Shown: positions 50,793 to 61,273, counted from the stretch's first letter. The stretch: DNA of 64,000 nucleotides from Lelliottia sp. WAP21 (GCF_020532665.2 NZ_JAIWPG020000018.1:1-64000); one strand, 5' to 3'. Numbers and translations: made by a program. The notes: a model not told the origin generated them from the letters alone.

Positions 50793-52622
50793 GTGGCGCA
50801 GGCGGAAGTAATGAATCAGGAATCGCTGGCTAAACAGGTTTTACACGAAACCTTTGGCTATCAGCAGTTCCGCCCTGGCCAGGAAACCATCATTGACACC
50901 GTGCTGGAAGGCCGCGATTGCCTGGTGGTGATGCCAACCGGCGGGGGAAAATCCCTGTGCTATCAGGTGCCCGCGCTGGTCCTTAACGGCCTGACGGTCG
51001 TTGTGTCACCGCTGATATCCCTGATGAAAGACCAGGTGGACCAACTGCTGGCAAACGGCGTGGCCGCCGCCTGCATTAACTCCACGCAAACCCGGGAACA
51101 GCAGCAGGAGGTGATGGCAGGCTGCCGTAACGGGCAAATCCGTCTGTTGTATATCGCCCCTGAGCGACTGATGCTGGATAACTTCCTTGAGCACTTAGCC
51201 CACTGGAATCCCGTGTTACTGGCGGTGGATGAGGCGCACTGTATCTCTCAGTGGGGGCACGATTTCCGCCCGGAATACGCCGCGCTGGGTCAACTGCGCC
51301 AGCGTTTTCCTGCCTTGCCCTTTATGGCGCTGACCGCTACCGCCGATGACACCACGCGCCTTGATATTGTCCGTCTGCTTGGGTTGAACGATCCTTTTAT
51401 TCAGGTCAGCAGCTTCGACCGACCTAACATCCGCTACATGCTGATGGAAAAGTTCAAGCCTCTGGATCAGCTTCTGCGTTACGTCCAGGAGCAACGCGGC
51501 AAATCCGGTATTATCTACTGTAACAGCCGCGCGAAAGTGGAAGACACCGCCGCCCGTCTGCAAAACCGCGGCTTCAGCGCCGCGGCCTACCATGCCGGGC
51601 TGGAGAACCATATTCGCGCCGACGTGCAGGAAAAGTTCCAGCGCGACGATCTGCAAATCGTGGTCGCTACCGTGGCGTTTGGGATGGGGATTAACAAACC
51701 CAACGTCCGTTTTGTGGTGCATTTTGATATTCCGCGCAATATCGAGTCTTACTACCAGGAAACGGGGCGTGCCGGGCGTGACGGTCTGCCAGCGGAAGCG
51801 ATGTTGTTCTACGATCCGGCCGATATGGCCTGGCTGCGCCGCTGCCTCGAAGAAAAACCGGCCGGACAACTGCTGGATATCGAACGCCACAAGCTCAACG
51901 CCATGGGCGCCTTTGCCGAAGCGCAAACCTGCCGCCGCCTGGTCTTACTCAATTACTTTGGTGAAGGGCGCCAGGAGCCGTGCGGTAACTGCGATATCTG
52001 CCTTGATCCGCCAAAGCAGTACGATGGCCTTATGGACGCGCGTAAAGCGCTCTCCACGATCGGACGAGTCAATCAGCGCTTTGGTATGGGGTATGTAGTG
52101 GAAGTGCTGCGTGGTGCCAATAATCAACGAATCCGCGAGATGGGCCATGACAAATTGCCGGTCTACGGTATCGGAAAAGAGCAGAGCCACGAACACTGGG
52201 TGAGTATTATTCGCCAGCTGATCCACCTGGGTTTCGCCACGCAGAATATCGCGCAACACTCTGCGTTACAGCTGACTGAAGCCGCCCGTCCGGTATTACG
52301 CGGTGAAATCGAACTCCAGCTCGCCGTGCCGCGCGTCGTGGCGTTAAAACCGCGCGTGATGCAGAAATCCTATGGCGGCAACTACGATCGCAAGCTGTTT
52401 GCCAAGCTGCGTAAACTGCGTAAAGCCATTGCCGACGAAGAGAACATTCCGCCATACGTGGTCTTCAATGATGCGACGCTGATCGAAATGGCCGAGCAAA
52501 TGCCGCTCAGCGCGGGCGAAATGCTCAGTGTCAACGGCGTTGGAACGCGCAAGCTGGAGCGTTTTGGCAAAGAGTTTATGGCGCTGATACGCTCTCATGC
52601 TGACGGCGATGATGAGGAGTAG
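50793..52622 (+). CDS. recQ: ATP-dependent DNA helicase RecQ
   Basis: SF2 3'-5' helicase of 609 aa, the same length as E. coli. Walker A PTGGGKS (48-54), DEAH box (146-149), the aromatic-rich loop around SQWGHDFRPEY, zinc-binding cysteines (QTCRR and CGNCDIC), winged helix and C-terminal HRDC domain are all present. It acts in RecF-pathway recombination. Translation starts at GTG after GGGG. An out-of-frame ATG overlaps it. Confidence 0.97.
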   Translation: MAQAEVMNQESLAKQVLHETFGYQQFRPGQETIIDTVLEGRDCLVVMPTGGGKSLCYQVPALVLNGLTVVVSPLISLMKDQVDQLLANGVAAACINSTQTREQQQEVMAGCRNGQIRLLYIAPERLMLDNFLEHLAHWNPVLLAVDEAHCISQWGHDFRPEYAALGQLRQRFPALPFMALTATADDTTRLDIVRLLGLNDPFIQVSSFDRPNIRYMLMEKFKPLDQLLRYVQEQRGKSGIIYCNSRAKVEDTAARLQNRGFSAAAYHAGLENHIRADVQEKFQRDDLQIVVATVAFGMGINKPNVRFVVHFDIPRNIESYYQETGRAGRDGLPAEAMLFYDPADMAWLRRCLEEKPAGQLLDIERHKLNAMGAFAEAQTCRRLVLLNYFGEGRQEPCGNCDICLDPPKQYDGLMDARKALSTIGRVNQRFGMGYVVEVLRGANNQRIREMGHDKLPVYGIGKEQSHEHWVSIIRQLIHLGFATQNIAQHSALQLTEAARPVLRGEIELQLAVPRVVALKPRVMQKSYGGNYDRKLFAKLRKLRKAIADEENIPPYVVFNDATLIEMAEQMPLSAGEMLSVNGVGTRKLERFGKEFMALIRSHADGDDEE

Positions 52623-52623
52623 T

Positions 52624-52649
52624 CATCCTGGCTAAAAAGTGCCAGGATG
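52624..52649 (+). other. Hairpin after recQ
   Basis: A 9-bp stem CATCCTGGC/GCCAGGATG with an 8-nt loop lies in the 64-bp recQ-rhtC gap. Few T residues follow (GTTGC), so it may be a weak terminator or an attenuating structure before rhtC. Confidence 0.45.
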
Positions 52650-52686
52650 GTTGCTCACTGAATTACTTTCCCGCGAGCCAATCATC

Positions 52687-53307
52687 ATGCTTATGTTATT
52701 TCTGACAGTTGCTCTGGTGCATATCGTTGCGCTGATGAGCCCTGGCCCCGACTTCTTCTTTGTATCGCAGACTGCCGTCAGCCGTTCCCGTAAAGAGGCG
52801 ATGATGGGCGTGCTCGGAATTACCATGGGCGTTATGGTCTGGGCAGCCGTTGCCTTGCTGGGGCTGAATCTGATCCTCGCGAAGATGGCGTGGCTGCATA
52901 ACATCATTATGGTGGGCGGGGGTCTGTATCTGTGCTGGATGGGCTACCAGATGCTGCGCGGGGCGTTGAAGAAAGAAGAGAAAAAGCCGGAAGAACCGAC
53001 AGTTGAGCTGGCAACGGGCGGCCGGAGTTTTATTAAAGGGCTGCTCACCAACCTGGCGAACCCAAAAGCGATTATCTATTTCGGCTCCGTGTTCTCCCTG
53101 TTTGTAGGTGACAACGTGGGCGCGGGTGCGCGTTGGGGTATCTTCCTGCTGATCGTGGTAGAGACGTTTGCGTGGTTTACCGTGGTGGCCAGCCTGTTTG
53201 CCTTACCGGCGATGCGCCGCGGTTACCAGCGTATTGCGAAGTGGATTGACGGCTTCGCCGGCGCGCTGTTCGCCGGCTTCGGTATTCATCTCATCATTTC
53301 TCGCTAA
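52687..53307 (+). CDS. rhtC: Threonine efflux protein RhtC
   Basis: LysE/RhtB-family exporter of 206 aa with about six TM helices and the family signature [21 protein letters not shown] (listed as position 14-34; core SPGPDFFFV). In E. coli it exports threonine. The ATG at 52687 gives the E. coli length, while an upstream frame would add 16 unrelated residues. Its 3' end overlaps convergent rhtB by 4 bp. Confidence 0.94.
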   Translation: MLMLFLTVALVHIVALMSPGPDFFFVSQTAVSRSRKEAMMGVLGITMGVMVWAAVALLGLNLILAKMAWLHNIIMVGGGLYLCWMGYQMLRGALKKEEKKPEEPTVELATGGRSFIKGLLTNLANPKAIIYFGSVFSLFVGDNVGAGARWGIFLLIVVETFAWFTVVASLFALPAMRRGYQRIAKWIDGFAGALFAGFGIHLIISR

Positions 53308-53924
53308 GCATGACGCGCTGACGCAAGCAGCGCACCAACCAGCATAAACAGCGATCCAAAGACTTTGTTCAGGGCCTTCATCTGCTTAGGCCCCTTAATC
53401 CACGCCGCAATCCGCTGCGCCAGCGTCGCGTAACCAATCATCACGATGATATCGACAATAATGGTGGTCGTGCCGAGCACCACGTACTGCATCACCTGCG
53501 GCTGATGGGGAACGATAAACTGTGGAAAGAGCGCTGCCAGAAAAACGATACTTTTTGGGTTGGTCAGATTTACGAAGACCGCGCGTTTAAACAGATGGCG
53601 ACGCGTTTGGGTATGGGCGAGGGTGTTCAGGTCTATCGAACCTGCGGCGCGCCACTGCTGAATACCAAGCCAGATGAGATACGCTGCACCCGCCCATTTC
53701 AACACCTCAAAAGCCAGTACAGAACGCGAGAATAGCGTCCCCAGCCCGATACCCACCAGAACGATGTGGATCCCAAGCCCCGTCTGTAAACCGGCAATGG
53801 ATGCCGCCGCGCCGCGATAGCCATGGTTAATGGAGGTTGTCATGGTATTGATCGCGCCAGAACCCGGTGAAAGGCTGAGGATGATGGATGTCAGCAGGTA
53901 AGCGAACCACCACTCGAAGGTCAT
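53304..53924 (-). CDS. rhtB: Homoserine/homoserine lactone efflux protein RhtB
   Basis: LysE-family exporter of 206 aa with [19 protein letters not shown] near the N-terminus and [18 protein letters not shown] in the middle. E. coli RhtB confers resistance to homoserine and threonine analogues. It is paralogous to rhtC in tail-to-tail orientation, an old duplication kept in enterics. It is divergent from pldB. Confidence 0.94.
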   Translation of the reverse strand: MTFEWWFAYLLTSIILSLSPGSGAINTMTTSINHGYRGAAASIAGLQTGLGIHIVLVGIGLGTLFSRSVLAFEVLKWAGAAYLIWLGIQQWRAAGSIDLNTLAHTQTRRHLFKRAVFVNLTNPKSIVFLAALFPQFIVPHQPQVMQYVVLGTTTIIVDIIVMIGYATLAQRIAAWIKGPKQMKALNKVFGSLFMLVGALLASARHA

Positions 53925-54033
53925 TTGAAACTCCCGAATCGTCTATTTTTATGCCACAATACGCTATTGTTGAGTCATTTTGTGAAGCATCACAAAAAAA
54001 CGATATTCCGTGGCTTACAGGGGCACACACCCA

Positions 54034-55026
54034 ATGTTTCAGCAGAAAAAGGACTGGGAAACACGCGAGAACGCATTTGCTGCTTTCTCCATGGGACCGC
54101 TGACCGATTTCTGGCGTCAGCGTGAAGAGGCCGAAATCGCGGGCGTGGACAACGTTCCGGTACGCTTTGTGCGTTTTCGGGATGTGAAAAACGATCGGGT
54201 TATCGTCGTTTGCCCGGGTCGTATTGAAAGTTACGTGAAATACGCAGAGCTGGCGTATGACCTGTTCCATCTGGGCTTCGACGTATTGATCATCGATCAC
54301 CGGGGGCAGGGACGTTCCGGCCGGTTGTTATCAGATTCACACCGTGGGCACGTGGTGAATTTCAGCGACTATGTCGACGATCTCGCCGCATTCTGGCAGC
54401 AGGAAGTGCAGCCGGGGCCGTGGCGGAAACGTTACATCCTGGCACACTCGATGGGCGGGGCGATCGCCACCCTGTTTTTGCAACGTCATTCGCCACAGTG
54501 CGATGCGATTGCGCTCACGGCCCCCATGTTTGGCATCGTGATGCGTTTTCCCGACTGGATGGTGCGCCACATTCTCGACTGGGCTGAGGGCCATCAGCGT
54601 ATTCGTGAAGGTTATGCCATCGGTACCGGGCGCTGGCGGGCGCTGCCTTTCGCGATCAACGTGTTAACCCACAGTCGGCAGCGCTATCGCCGCAACCTGC
54701 GCTTTTACGCCGATGAGCCGCGCCTGCGTGTAGGGGGGCCAACCTATCACTGGGTGCGCGAAGGCATCCTGGCCGGAGAGTCTGCGCTTGCCGGAGCGGG
54801 TGAGGATAATACCCCAACATTACTGATTCAGGCAGAAGAGGAACGTGTGGTGGATAACCGCATGCACGACCGCTTTTGTGAATTACGCGCGGCCGCCGGC
54901 ACCCCTTGTGAAGGGGGGAAACCGCTGGTTATACAGGGCGCGTACCATGAGATCCTTTTTGAAAAGGACACTATGCGCTCAGTCGCGCTAAACGCCATCG
55001 TTGAGTTTTTCGACAGGCATAACTGA
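54034..55026 (+). CDS. pldB: Lysophospholipase L2
   Basis: Alpha/beta hydrolase of 330 aa with the nucleophile Ser139 in AHSMGGA. IIDHRGQGRSGR and the catalytic His region GAYHEILFEKD are conserved. It hydrolyses lysophospholipids at the inner membrane. It ends at DRHN, about ten residues before the end of E. coli PldB. Start MFQQKKDWETREN matches E. coli, with AGGGG a little far upstream. In Salmonella the pldB-yigL transcript is processed, and the sRNA SgrS protects the yigL part. Confidence 0.92.
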   Translation: MFQQKKDWETRENAFAAFSMGPLTDFWRQREEAEIAGVDNVPVRFVRFRDVKNDRVIVVCPGRIESYVKYAELAYDLFHLGFDVLIIDHRGQGRSGRLLSDSHRGHVVNFSDYVDDLAAFWQQEVQPGPWRKRYILAHSMGGAIATLFLQRHSPQCDAIALTAPMFGIVMRFPDWMVRHILDWAEGHQRIREGYAIGTGRWRALPFAINVLTHSRQRYRRNLRFYADEPRLRVGGPTYHWVREGILAGESALAGAGEDNTPTLLIQAEEERVVDNRMHDRFCELRAAAGTPCEGGKPLVIQGAYHEILFEKDTMRSVALNAIVEFFDRHN

Positions 55027-55057
55027 TTACTTTTTATCACCAGAGGTTGAAATCCCT

Positions 55058-55858
55058 ATGTACCAGGTTGTTGCATCTGACTTAGATGGCACGCTGCTTT
55101 CTCCCGATCACACTCTCTCGCCCTATGCGAAAGAGACCTTAAAGCTTCTGACGGCACACGGCGTGAATTTTGTCTTCGCGACCGGTCGTCACCACGTGGA
55201 CGTAGGGCAGATCCGCGATAACCTGGAAATCAAAGCCTACATGATCACCTCCAACGGTGCTCGCGTGCATGACACGGATGGCAACCTGATTTTCACTCAT
55301 AACCTTGACCGCGATATTGCCGCCGATCTGTTTGGCGTGGTGCATAACAACCCGGGTGTCGTGACCAACGTGTATCGTAATGATGACTGGTTTATGAACC
55401 GTCACCGTCCAGACGAGATGCGTTTCTTCAAGGAAGCGGTATTCAACTATTCGTTGTATGAGCCTGGCCTGCTGGAGCCCGAAGGGATCAGCAAGGTGTT
55501 CTTCACCTGCGAAAATCACGAAGAGCTGTTGCCGCTTGAGCAGGCGATCAATGCGCGCTGGGGCGATCGTGTCAACGTGAGCTTCTCTACGCTCACCTGT
55601 CTGGAAGTGATGGCGGGCGGCGTATCGAAAGGCCATGCACTGGAAGCGGTAGCGAAACGTCTGGGTTACGAACTGAAAGACTGCATCGCCTTTGGCGACG
55701 GCATGAACGATGCAGAAATGCTCTCCATGGCGGGCAAAGGCTGCATTATGGAAAATGCGCATCAACGCCTGAAAGATTTGCATCCGGAGCTGGATGTTAT
55801 CGGCACCAATGCCGACAACGCGGTACCAAAATATTTGCGTAAACTGTACCTTGAATAA
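55058..55858 (+). CDS. yigL: HAD-family sugar phosphatase YigL
   Basis: Cof-type HAD phosphatase of 266 aa, the same length as E. coli. Motif I DLDGTLL (Asp8, Asp10), TSNGAR, the Lys of VSKGHALEAV and motif IV FGDGMNDAEML are present. It dephosphorylates sugar phosphates (pyridoxal phosphate in vitro) and relieves glucose-phosphate stress when SgrS stabilises its mRNA. It begins 31 bp after pldB, consistent with the dicistronic transcript. Confidence 0.94.
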   Translation: MYQVVASDLDGTLLSPDHTLSPYAKETLKLLTAHGVNFVFATGRHHVDVGQIRDNLEIKAYMITSNGARVHDTDGNLIFTHNLDRDIAADLFGVVHNNPGVVTNVYRNDDWFMNRHRPDEMRFFKEAVFNYSLYEPGLLEPEGISKVFFTCENHEELLPLEQAINARWGDRVNVSFSTLTCLEVMAGGVSKGHALEAVAKRLGYELKDCIAFGDGMNDAEMLSMAGKGCIMENAHQRLKDLHPELDVIGTNADNAVPKYLRKLYLE

Positions 55859-55940
55859 TCTTCATTTGCCTGTTTATTGTTCAGTTGTCAACTAAAGAGT
55901 TCGCTACAATGCCTGTCCATCTTTCAGAGAGACATGCACT

Positions 55941-56840
55941 GTGGCGCTACTCATTATCACCACGATTCTGTGGGCCTTCTCCTTTAGCCTGATTGGCGAA
56001 TATCTTGCGGGTTCGGTCGACAGCTATTTTTCCGTGCTGATGCGCGTGGGGCTGGCGGCGCTGGTGTTCCTGCCGTTTCTGCGTACGCGTGGTCAAATGC
56101 TGAAAACCCTTCTGCTGTATATGCTGGTGGGGGCGATGCAGCTCGGCATCATGTATCTGTTCAGCTTCCGGGCTTACGTCTACCTATCCGTCTCGGAATT
56201 TCTGCTGTTTACGGTGCTCACCCCGCTCTACATCACGCTGATTTACGATCTTCTGAGTAAGCGACGCCTGCGCTGGGGTTATCTGCTGAGTGCGGCACTG
56301 GCGGTGGTGGGGGCGGCGATCATTCGTTATGACAAAGTCAGCGATCACTTCTGGACCGGGCTGATGTTTGTTCAACTGGCGAATATCAGCTTCGCCATTG
56401 GCATGGTGGGTTATAAACGCCTGATGGAAACCCGCCCGATGCCGCAGCATAACGCATTTGCCTGGTTCTACCTTGGCGCGGCGATCGTTGCCGTGGTGGC
56501 ATGGTTTATGTTGGGGAATCCACAAAAGCTGCCAACCACCACCGTGCAGTGGAGCGTGCTGATATGGCTTGGCGTGGTGGCGTCGGGCCTGGGCTACTTC
56601 ATGTGGAACTACGGTGCGACGCAGGTGGACGCCGGCACGCTCGGCATTATGAATAATGTTCATGTCCCCGCCGGACTGCTGGTAAACCTCGCTATCTGGC
56701 AGGAGCAGCCCCACTGGCCCAGCTTTATTATTGGGGGAACGGTGATTCTGGCTTCGCTATGGGTACATCGCCATTGGGTCGCTCCGCGCTCCGAACAAAC
56801 GGCAGATGGTCGCAAGCGTGATTCCGCGCTGAGCGAATAA
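55941..56840 (+). CDS. bioP: EamA-family biotin transporter BioP (YigM)
   Basis: Protein of 299 aa, the same length as E. coli YigM, with ten TM helices in two EamA repeats. YigM was identified as the biotin importer of E. coli. Translation starts at GTG ([16 protein letters not shown]). Its last 113 bp overlap the 3' end of metR on the other strand. Both proteins keep their E. coli ends (RDSALSE here), so the overlap is real. Confidence 0.93.
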   Translation: MALLIITTILWAFSFSLIGEYLAGSVDSYFSVLMRVGLAALVFLPFLRTRGQMLKTLLLYMLVGAMQLGIMYLFSFRAYVYLSVSEFLLFTVLTPLYITLIYDLLSKRRLRWGYLLSAALAVVGAAIIRYDKVSDHFWTGLMFVQLANISFAIGMVGYKRLMETRPMPQHNAFAWFYLGAAIVAVVAWFMLGNPQKLPTTTVQWSVLIWLGVVASGLGYFMWNYGATQVDAGTLGIMNNVHVPAGLLVNLAIWQEQPHWPSFIIGGTVILASLWVHRHWVAPRSEQTADGRKRDSALSE

Positions 56841-57681
56841 ACGCCTCTGTAACCGGCTGACGCTGCTCGCCATCGCGCACGGCAGCGTACAGCCGGCTCC
56901 ACAATCCCTCGCCCAGGGTTTTGGTCACCACCAGACCCTGGCGCTCAAAGCTTTCAACCACCCAGTGCGGCAGCGCCGCGATTCCCATCTTCGCCGCCAC
57001 CATCTGAATCAACAGCAGGGTGTTATCCACACTTTTCAGGTTCGGGCTAATTCCCGCAGGTTGCAGGAAATGGCGCCAGATATCCAGGCGACTGCGTTGA
57101 ACCGGATAAATCAGCAACGTTTCGGTTGCCAGATCTTCTGGCGTGATGCGCGTTTTGGTCGCCAGTGGATGGTCGGGTGCCAGCACCAGACGCACTTCGA
57201 AATCAAACATCGGTGAATAATGCAAACCGCTGCGGGGCAAAATATCAGACGTGAGCACGACATCCAGTTCGCCTTGCTGAAGCGATGGCTGAGGATCAAA
57301 GGTGACGCCGGACTTGAAATCCATCTCCACCTGGGGCCACTTCTGGCGAAAGTTCTCAAGCGCAGGCGTCAGCCACTGGATGCAGCTATGGCATTCGATT
57401 GCGATACGCAGTTTCGTCTGCTGAGGCTCGTTGCATGCCTGTAGCGCGGAAGCGATCTGAGGCAGTACCTGATTTGCCAGCTGAAGTAATACCTCCCCCT
57501 GCGGCGTAAAGCGGAGCGGCTGGCTTTTACGTACGAACAGACGAAAGCCAAGGCGTTGTTCCAGATCGCTGAACTGGTGAGAAAGGGCGGATTGGGTCTG
57601 ATGCAGCGTGGCCGCAGCCGCCGCCAGCGAACCGCAGTTCCGCAACGCCTGTAGCGTTTTCAGATGTTTTATCTCGATCAT
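56728..57681 (-). CDS. metR: LysR-family methionine regulator MetR
   Basis: Protein of 317 aa, the same length as E. coli MetR. The N-terminal HTH (about 1-60, [20 protein letters not shown]) is followed by the LysR effector domain, which senses homocysteine. It activates metE, metA, metF and glyA in E. coli. It is divergent from metE with a MetR box at its own start codon. The C-terminal tail ([14 protein letters not shown]) is less conserved and lies in the overlap with bioP. Confidence 0.96.
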   Translation of the reverse strand: MIEIKHLKTLQALRNCGSLAAAAATLHQTQSALSHQFSDLEQRLGFRLFVRKSQPLRFTPQGEVLLQLANQVLPQIASALQACNEPQQTKLRIAIECHSCIQWLTPALENFRQKWPQVEMDFKSGVTFDPQPSLQQGELDVVLTSDILPRSGLHYSPMFDFEVRLVLAPDHPLATKTRITPEDLATETLLIYPVQRSRLDIWRHFLQPAGISPNLKSVDNTLLLIQMVAAKMGIAALPHWVVESFERQGLVVTKTLGEGLWSRLYAAVRDGEQRQPVTEAFIRSARNHACDHLPFVRSAERPNGDVPIAKPESPFPQ

Positions 57682-57693
57682 GAAAGTCCTTCA
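57681..57693. promoter_or_regulatory. MetR binding site
   Basis: TGAAAGTCCTTCA is an exact match to TGAA-N5-TTCA. It starts at the last base of the metR start codon. A related half site TGAACATTTTG follows at 57702. Together they resemble the tandem MetR sites of the metR-metE intergenic region of E. coli. Confidence 0.8.
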
Positions 57694-57744
57694 CTTCGCC
57701 ATGAACATTTTGCGCTTGAGGAATATACAGTAACCGCCAATTAT

Positions 57745-57768
57745 GGATGTGTAAACATCTGGACGTCC
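57745..57768. promoter_or_regulatory. MetJ met-boxes upstream of metE
   Basis: Three contiguous 8-bp units GGATGTGT, AAACATCT and GGACGTCC resemble the met-box consensus AGACGTCT, the last one with only two mismatches. MetJ with S-adenosylmethionine should repress metE (and perhaps metR) here. Confidence 0.75.
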
Positions 57769-57770
57769 AA

Positions 57771-57888
57771 ACTCGTCATATTTCGACTTGCAGATGCGTT
57801 GGCATCCTCGCTTACCCCCGTCACTGACTTCAGTAAGCGCCGGGGAATGCGCTGCGGGGCCGCCTTCCTGCCAGCCGAACTATTTAGA
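57771..57888. repeat. Diverged ERIC element in the metE leader
   Basis: The stretch aligns with ERIC in reverse: CGTCATATTTCGACTTGCAG and GCGTTGGC at the left, CTCGCTTACCCCCGTCACTGA and CAGTAAGCGCCGGGGAA in the centre (given in pieces), then GGCCGCCTTCCTGCCAG and CTATTTAGAG at the right. It lies between the met-boxes and the metE ribosome binding site, so it is probably transcribed as part of the metE leader. E. coli has no such insertion here as far as I recall. Confidence 0.75.
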
Positions 57889-57929
57889 GTTTTACCTTCA
57901 GATTCAATGAATTCTTAGAGGAATGACAC

Positions 57930-60191
57930 ATGACTGTAATCAACCACACTCTCGGTTTCCCTCGCGTTGGTTTGCGCCGCGAACTGAAAAAAGCACAAGA
58001 AAGTTACTGGGCGGGTAAATCCAGCCGTGAAGAGCTGTTGGCCGTTGGCCGCGAGCTGCGTGCGCGTCACTGGGATCAGCAAAAACAGGCAGGCATTGAT
58101 CTGTTGCCGGTGGGCGATTTCGCCTGGTACGACCATGTTCTGACCACCAGCCTGCTGCTTGGCAACGTGCCGGCTCGTCATCAGAACAAAGATGGATCGG
58201 TCGATATCGATACTCTTTTCCGTCTTGGCCGTGGGCGTGCGCCAACGGGAGAACCCGCCGCAGCGGCAGAAATGACCAAATGGTTTAATACCAACTACCA
58301 CTACATGGTGCCGGAATTTATCAAAGGCCAGCAGTTCAAGCTGACCTGGACGCAGCTGCTGGATGAAGTGGATGAGGCGCTGGCGCTGGGGCATACCATT
58401 AAGCCTGTGCTCCTCGGTCCTGTGACCTATTTATGGCTGGGTAAAGTGAAGGGTGAGGCGTTTGACCGCCTGACGCTGTTGAACGATATCCTGCCTGTAT
58501 ACCAGCAGGTGTTGGCCGAACTGGCAAAACGCGGCATTGAGTGGGTACAGATTGACGAACCAGCCCTGGTGCTTGAATTACCGCAGGCCTGGCTTGATGC
58601 CTTCAAGCCCGCTTACGATGCGCTGAGTGGTCAGGTGAAGCTTCTGCTGACCACCTATTTTGAAGGCGTTACGCCAAACCTCGACACCCTCGCTGCGCTG
58701 CCGGTGCAGGGTCTGCACGTTGACCTGGTTCATGGCAAAGACGATGTGGCGGAGCTGCACCAACGTCTTCCTGCGGACTGGTTGCTGTCGGCGGGGCTGG
58801 TCAATGGACGCAACGTCTGGCGTGCGGATCTGACAGAAAAATATGCCCGCATTAAAACGCTCGTTGGCAAACGTGAGCTGTGGGTCGCCTCGTCGTGCTC
58901 CCTGCTGCACAGCCCTATCGATTTGAGCGTTGAGACGCGTCTGGATGCGGAAGTAAAGAGCTGGTTTGCCTTCGCCCTGCAAAAATGCGAAGAGCTGGCG
59001 CTGTTGCGCGATGCGCTGAACACGGGCAATACCGCCAGTCTGGTTGAATGGAGCGCGCCGATTCAGGCCCGTCGCCATTCATCCCGCGTTCACAATGCGG
59101 CTGTTGAAAAACGTCTGGCGGCCATCACCGCGCAGGACAGCCAGCGGCAGGATCCGTATGACGTGCGTGCCGAAGCACAGCGTGCGCGTTTCAATTTACC
59201 TGCCTGGCCGACGACGACCATTGGCTCATTCCCGCAGACTACCGAAATCCGCGGCCTGCGTCTGGACTTTAAAAAGGGCAACCTGGACGCGAATCACTAC
59301 CGCACCGGCATTGCTGAGCATATTAAACAGGCGATTGTTGAGCAGGAACGTTTAGGCCTGGACGTACTGGTGCATGGTGAAGCCGAGCGAAACGACATGG
59401 TGGAGTACTTCGGTGAACACCTGGACGGTTTTGTCTTCACTCAAAATGGCTGGGTGCAAAGCTACGGTTCCCGCTGCGTGAAACCCCCGGTCGTCATTGG
59501 CGATGTGAGCCGTCCTGAAGCCATCACCGTGGAATGGGCGAAGTACGCTCAGTCGCTGACTGACAAGCCGGTGAAAGGTATGCTGACCGGTCCGGTCACT
59601 ATTCTCTGCTGGTCGTTCCCGCGTGAAGATGTCAGCCGCGAAACCATCGCCAAACAGATTGCGCTGGCGCTGCGTGATGAAGTGGCCGATCTGGAAGCGG
59701 CGGGTATTGGCATTATCCAGATCGACGAACCTGCACTGCGTGAAGGTCTGCCGCTGCGTCGCAGTGACTGGGATGCTTATCTGCAATGGGGCGTGGAGGC
59801 CTTCCGTATCAACGCTTCCGTGGCAAAGAACGACACGCAGATCCATACCCATATGTGTTATTGCGAATTTAACGACATCATGGATTCCATCGCCGCACTG
59901 GATGCGGACGTCATTACCATCGAGACGTCACGTTCCGATATGGAACTGCTGGAGTCATTTGAGGAGTTCGACTATCCGAATGAAATCGGACCGGGGGTGT
60001 ATGACATTCACTCCCCGAACGTTCCGAGCGTGGAGTGGATCGAAGCACTGCTGGCGAAAGCAGCACAGCGTATTCCGGCTGAGCGTCTGTGGGTCAACCC
60101 GGATTGCGGCCTGAAAACCCGCGGCTGGCCAGAGACGCGTGCCGCTCTGGCGAACATGGTGCAGGCGGCGCAGAACCTGCGTCAGGCATAA
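57930..60191 (+). CDS. metE: Cobalamin-independent methionine synthase
   Basis: Protein of 753 aa, the same length as E. coli MetE. It transfers a methyl group from 5-methyltetrahydropteroyltri-L-glutamate to homocysteine. The zinc ligands His641 and Cys643 (HTHMCYC) and Cys726 ([11 protein letters not shown]) are present in the C-terminal barrel. The N-terminal barrel is the folate-binding duplicate. A good RBS AGAGGA (57917-57922) precedes the ATG. Activated by MetR and repressed by MetJ. Confidence 0.98.
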   Translation: MTVINHTLGFPRVGLRRELKKAQESYWAGKSSREELLAVGRELRARHWDQQKQAGIDLLPVGDFAWYDHVLTTSLLLGNVPARHQNKDGSVDIDTLFRLGRGRAPTGEPAAAAEMTKWFNTNYHYMVPEFIKGQQFKLTWTQLLDEVDEALALGHTIKPVLLGPVTYLWLGKVKGEAFDRLTLLNDILPVYQQVLAELAKRGIEWVQIDEPALVLELPQAWLDAFKPAYDALSGQVKLLLTTYFEGVTPNLDTLAALPVQGLHVDLVHGKDDVAELHQRLPADWLLSAGLVNGRNVWRADLTEKYARIKTLVGKRELWVASSCSLLHSPIDLSVETRLDAEVKSWFAFALQKCEELALLRDALNTGNTASLVEWSAPIQARRHSSRVHNAAVEKRLAAITAQDSQRQDPYDVRAEAQRARFNLPAWPTTTIGSFPQTTEIRGLRLDFKKGNLDANHYRTGIAEHIKQAIVEQERLGLDVLVHGEAERNDMVEYFGEHLDGFVFTQNGWVQSYGSRCVKPPVVIGDVSRPEAITVEWAKYAQSLTDKPVKGMLTGPVTILCWSFPREDVSRETIAKQIALALRDEVADLEAAGIGIIQIDEPALREGLPLRRSDWDAYLQWGVEAFRINASVAKNDTQIHTHMCYCEFNDIMDSIAALDADVITIETSRSDMELLESFEEFDYPNEIGPGVYDIHSPNVPSVEWIEALLAKAAQRIPAERLWVNPDCGLKTRGWPETRAALANMVQAAQNLRQA

Positions 60192-60238
60192 CGACGCAGC
60201 GCGAATGACGTAGTTGTCCTGCTGGAAAATGCAGGTTT

Positions 60239-60280
60239 AAAGGCCCGGTGGCGATATTGCCTGACCGGGCCTTTGTTGTT
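60239..60280 (+). terminator. metE terminator
   Basis: An 11-bp stem AAAGGCCCGGT/ACCGGGCCTTT (60239-60249, 60264-60274) with a 14-nt loop is followed by GTTGTT. It also lies just beyond the end of convergent ysgA and may serve both genes. Confidence 0.7.
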
Positions 60281-60292
60281 CAGGTATCGCGC

Positions 60293-61096
60293 TTATTTTT
60301 TACCCGCGTACTGACTAAACCAGGCCAGCATTCTTTGCCAGCCATCTTTAGCGGATTCCGCATGATAGCTTGCACGATAATCAGCATTGAAGGCATGACC
60401 CGCATCCGGATACACCACAATCTCGGCCTTCGCATTGGCCGCCCGTAGCGCATGTCGCATGGTTTCTACGGTATCCAGCGGGATACCCGTATCCTCACCG
60501 CCGTACAGCCCCAGTACCGGTGCGTTTAAATCGGTGGCGATATCGACAGGATGTTTTGGTGAGTTTAACGTTTTCTCTCCCACCAGTTTGCCATACCAGG
60601 CGACAGCCGCTTTAAGCTGCGGGTTGTGAGCCGCATACAGCCAACTGATGCGTCCTCCCCAGCAGAAGCCCGTGACCATCAGGCGATGCGGATCGCCACC
60701 GTTGCGCGCAGCCCAACTGGCGACATGATCCAGATCGGCCAGCACCTGTGCATCAGGCACTTTGCTGACAAGGTTACTGAACAGCGTGGGTATATCGTTG
60801 TAGTCATTCGGATCGCCCTGACGGAAGTAAAGCTCCGGTGCGACCGCGAGATAGCCTTCCAGCGCGAGGCGACGACAAATGTCGCGAATATGTTCATGTA
60901 CGCCGAAAATTTCCTGAATCACGATGACGATGGGCAGGGGGCCTTCTGCCTCCTTGGGCCGTGCGTGATAGGCAGGCATATTCTCACCCTGAGACGGGAT
61001 GGAGGTTTCACCCGCCGTTATAGCGTCCTCAGGGGTAGAGACGATGGTGGAGGCATGGGGGGCTGCAGCAGGTGCAAAATGTGTTTTCTGAGTCAT
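60293..61096 (-). CDS. ysgA: Dienelactone hydrolase family protein YsgA
   Basis: Alpha/beta hydrolase of 267 aa with the dienelactone hydrolase triad: Cys145 (TGFCWGGR), Asp202 (GGEDTGIP) and His234 (PDAGHAFNAD). It is close to E. coli YsgA, whose physiological substrate is not known. The N-terminal 30 residues are variable (APAAAPHASTIVSTPEDAIT). It is divergent from udp. Confidence 0.92.
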   Translation of the reverse strand: MTQKTHFAPAAAPHASTIVSTPEDAITAGETSIPSQGENMPAYHARPKEAEGPLPIVIVIQEIFGVHEHIRDICRRLALEGYLAVAPELYFRQGDPNDYNDIPTLFSNLVSKVPDAQVLADLDHVASWAARNGGDPHRLMVTGFCWGGRISWLYAAHNPQLKAAVAWYGKLVGEKTLNSPKHPVDIATDLNAPVLGLYGGEDTGIPLDTVETMRHALRAANAKAEIVVYPDAGHAFNADYRASYHAESAKDGWQRMLAWFSQYAGKK

Positions 61097-61205
61097 GGTA
61101 TTCTCCGTACCCGTTGGTGCAAATAAATATAGACCTCAAGTTAACAACTCACAGTGCCCGAAACGGTCTATCTTTTGTGCAGACGTCAGCGATATAACTT
61201 ATTAG

Positions 61206-61273
61206 TGTGACGCAATTCACCATTTCATGGTAATTAGCTGCAATCATTTTCATTCGTGGTGAGGTCTGTCACG
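61206..61273 (+). promoter_or_regulatory. udp promoter with tandem CRP sites (CytR target)
   Basis: TGTGA-CGCAAT-TCACC (61206-61221) and GGTGA-GGTCTG-TCACG (61258-61273) are two CRP sites with centres 52 bp apart. If the downstream one is at -41.5, the start is near 61307 and TAAAGT (61295-61300) is the -10. Two CRP sites at this spacing with CytR bound between them is the known layout of CytR-regulated promoters such as udp. Confidence 0.8.

Noticed and set aside
54034..55026. Possible truncation of pldB at its 3' end
   Set aside because: The protein is about ten residues shorter than in E. coli, but only a variable tail is missing and all catalytic parts are present, so it is not a pseudogene.
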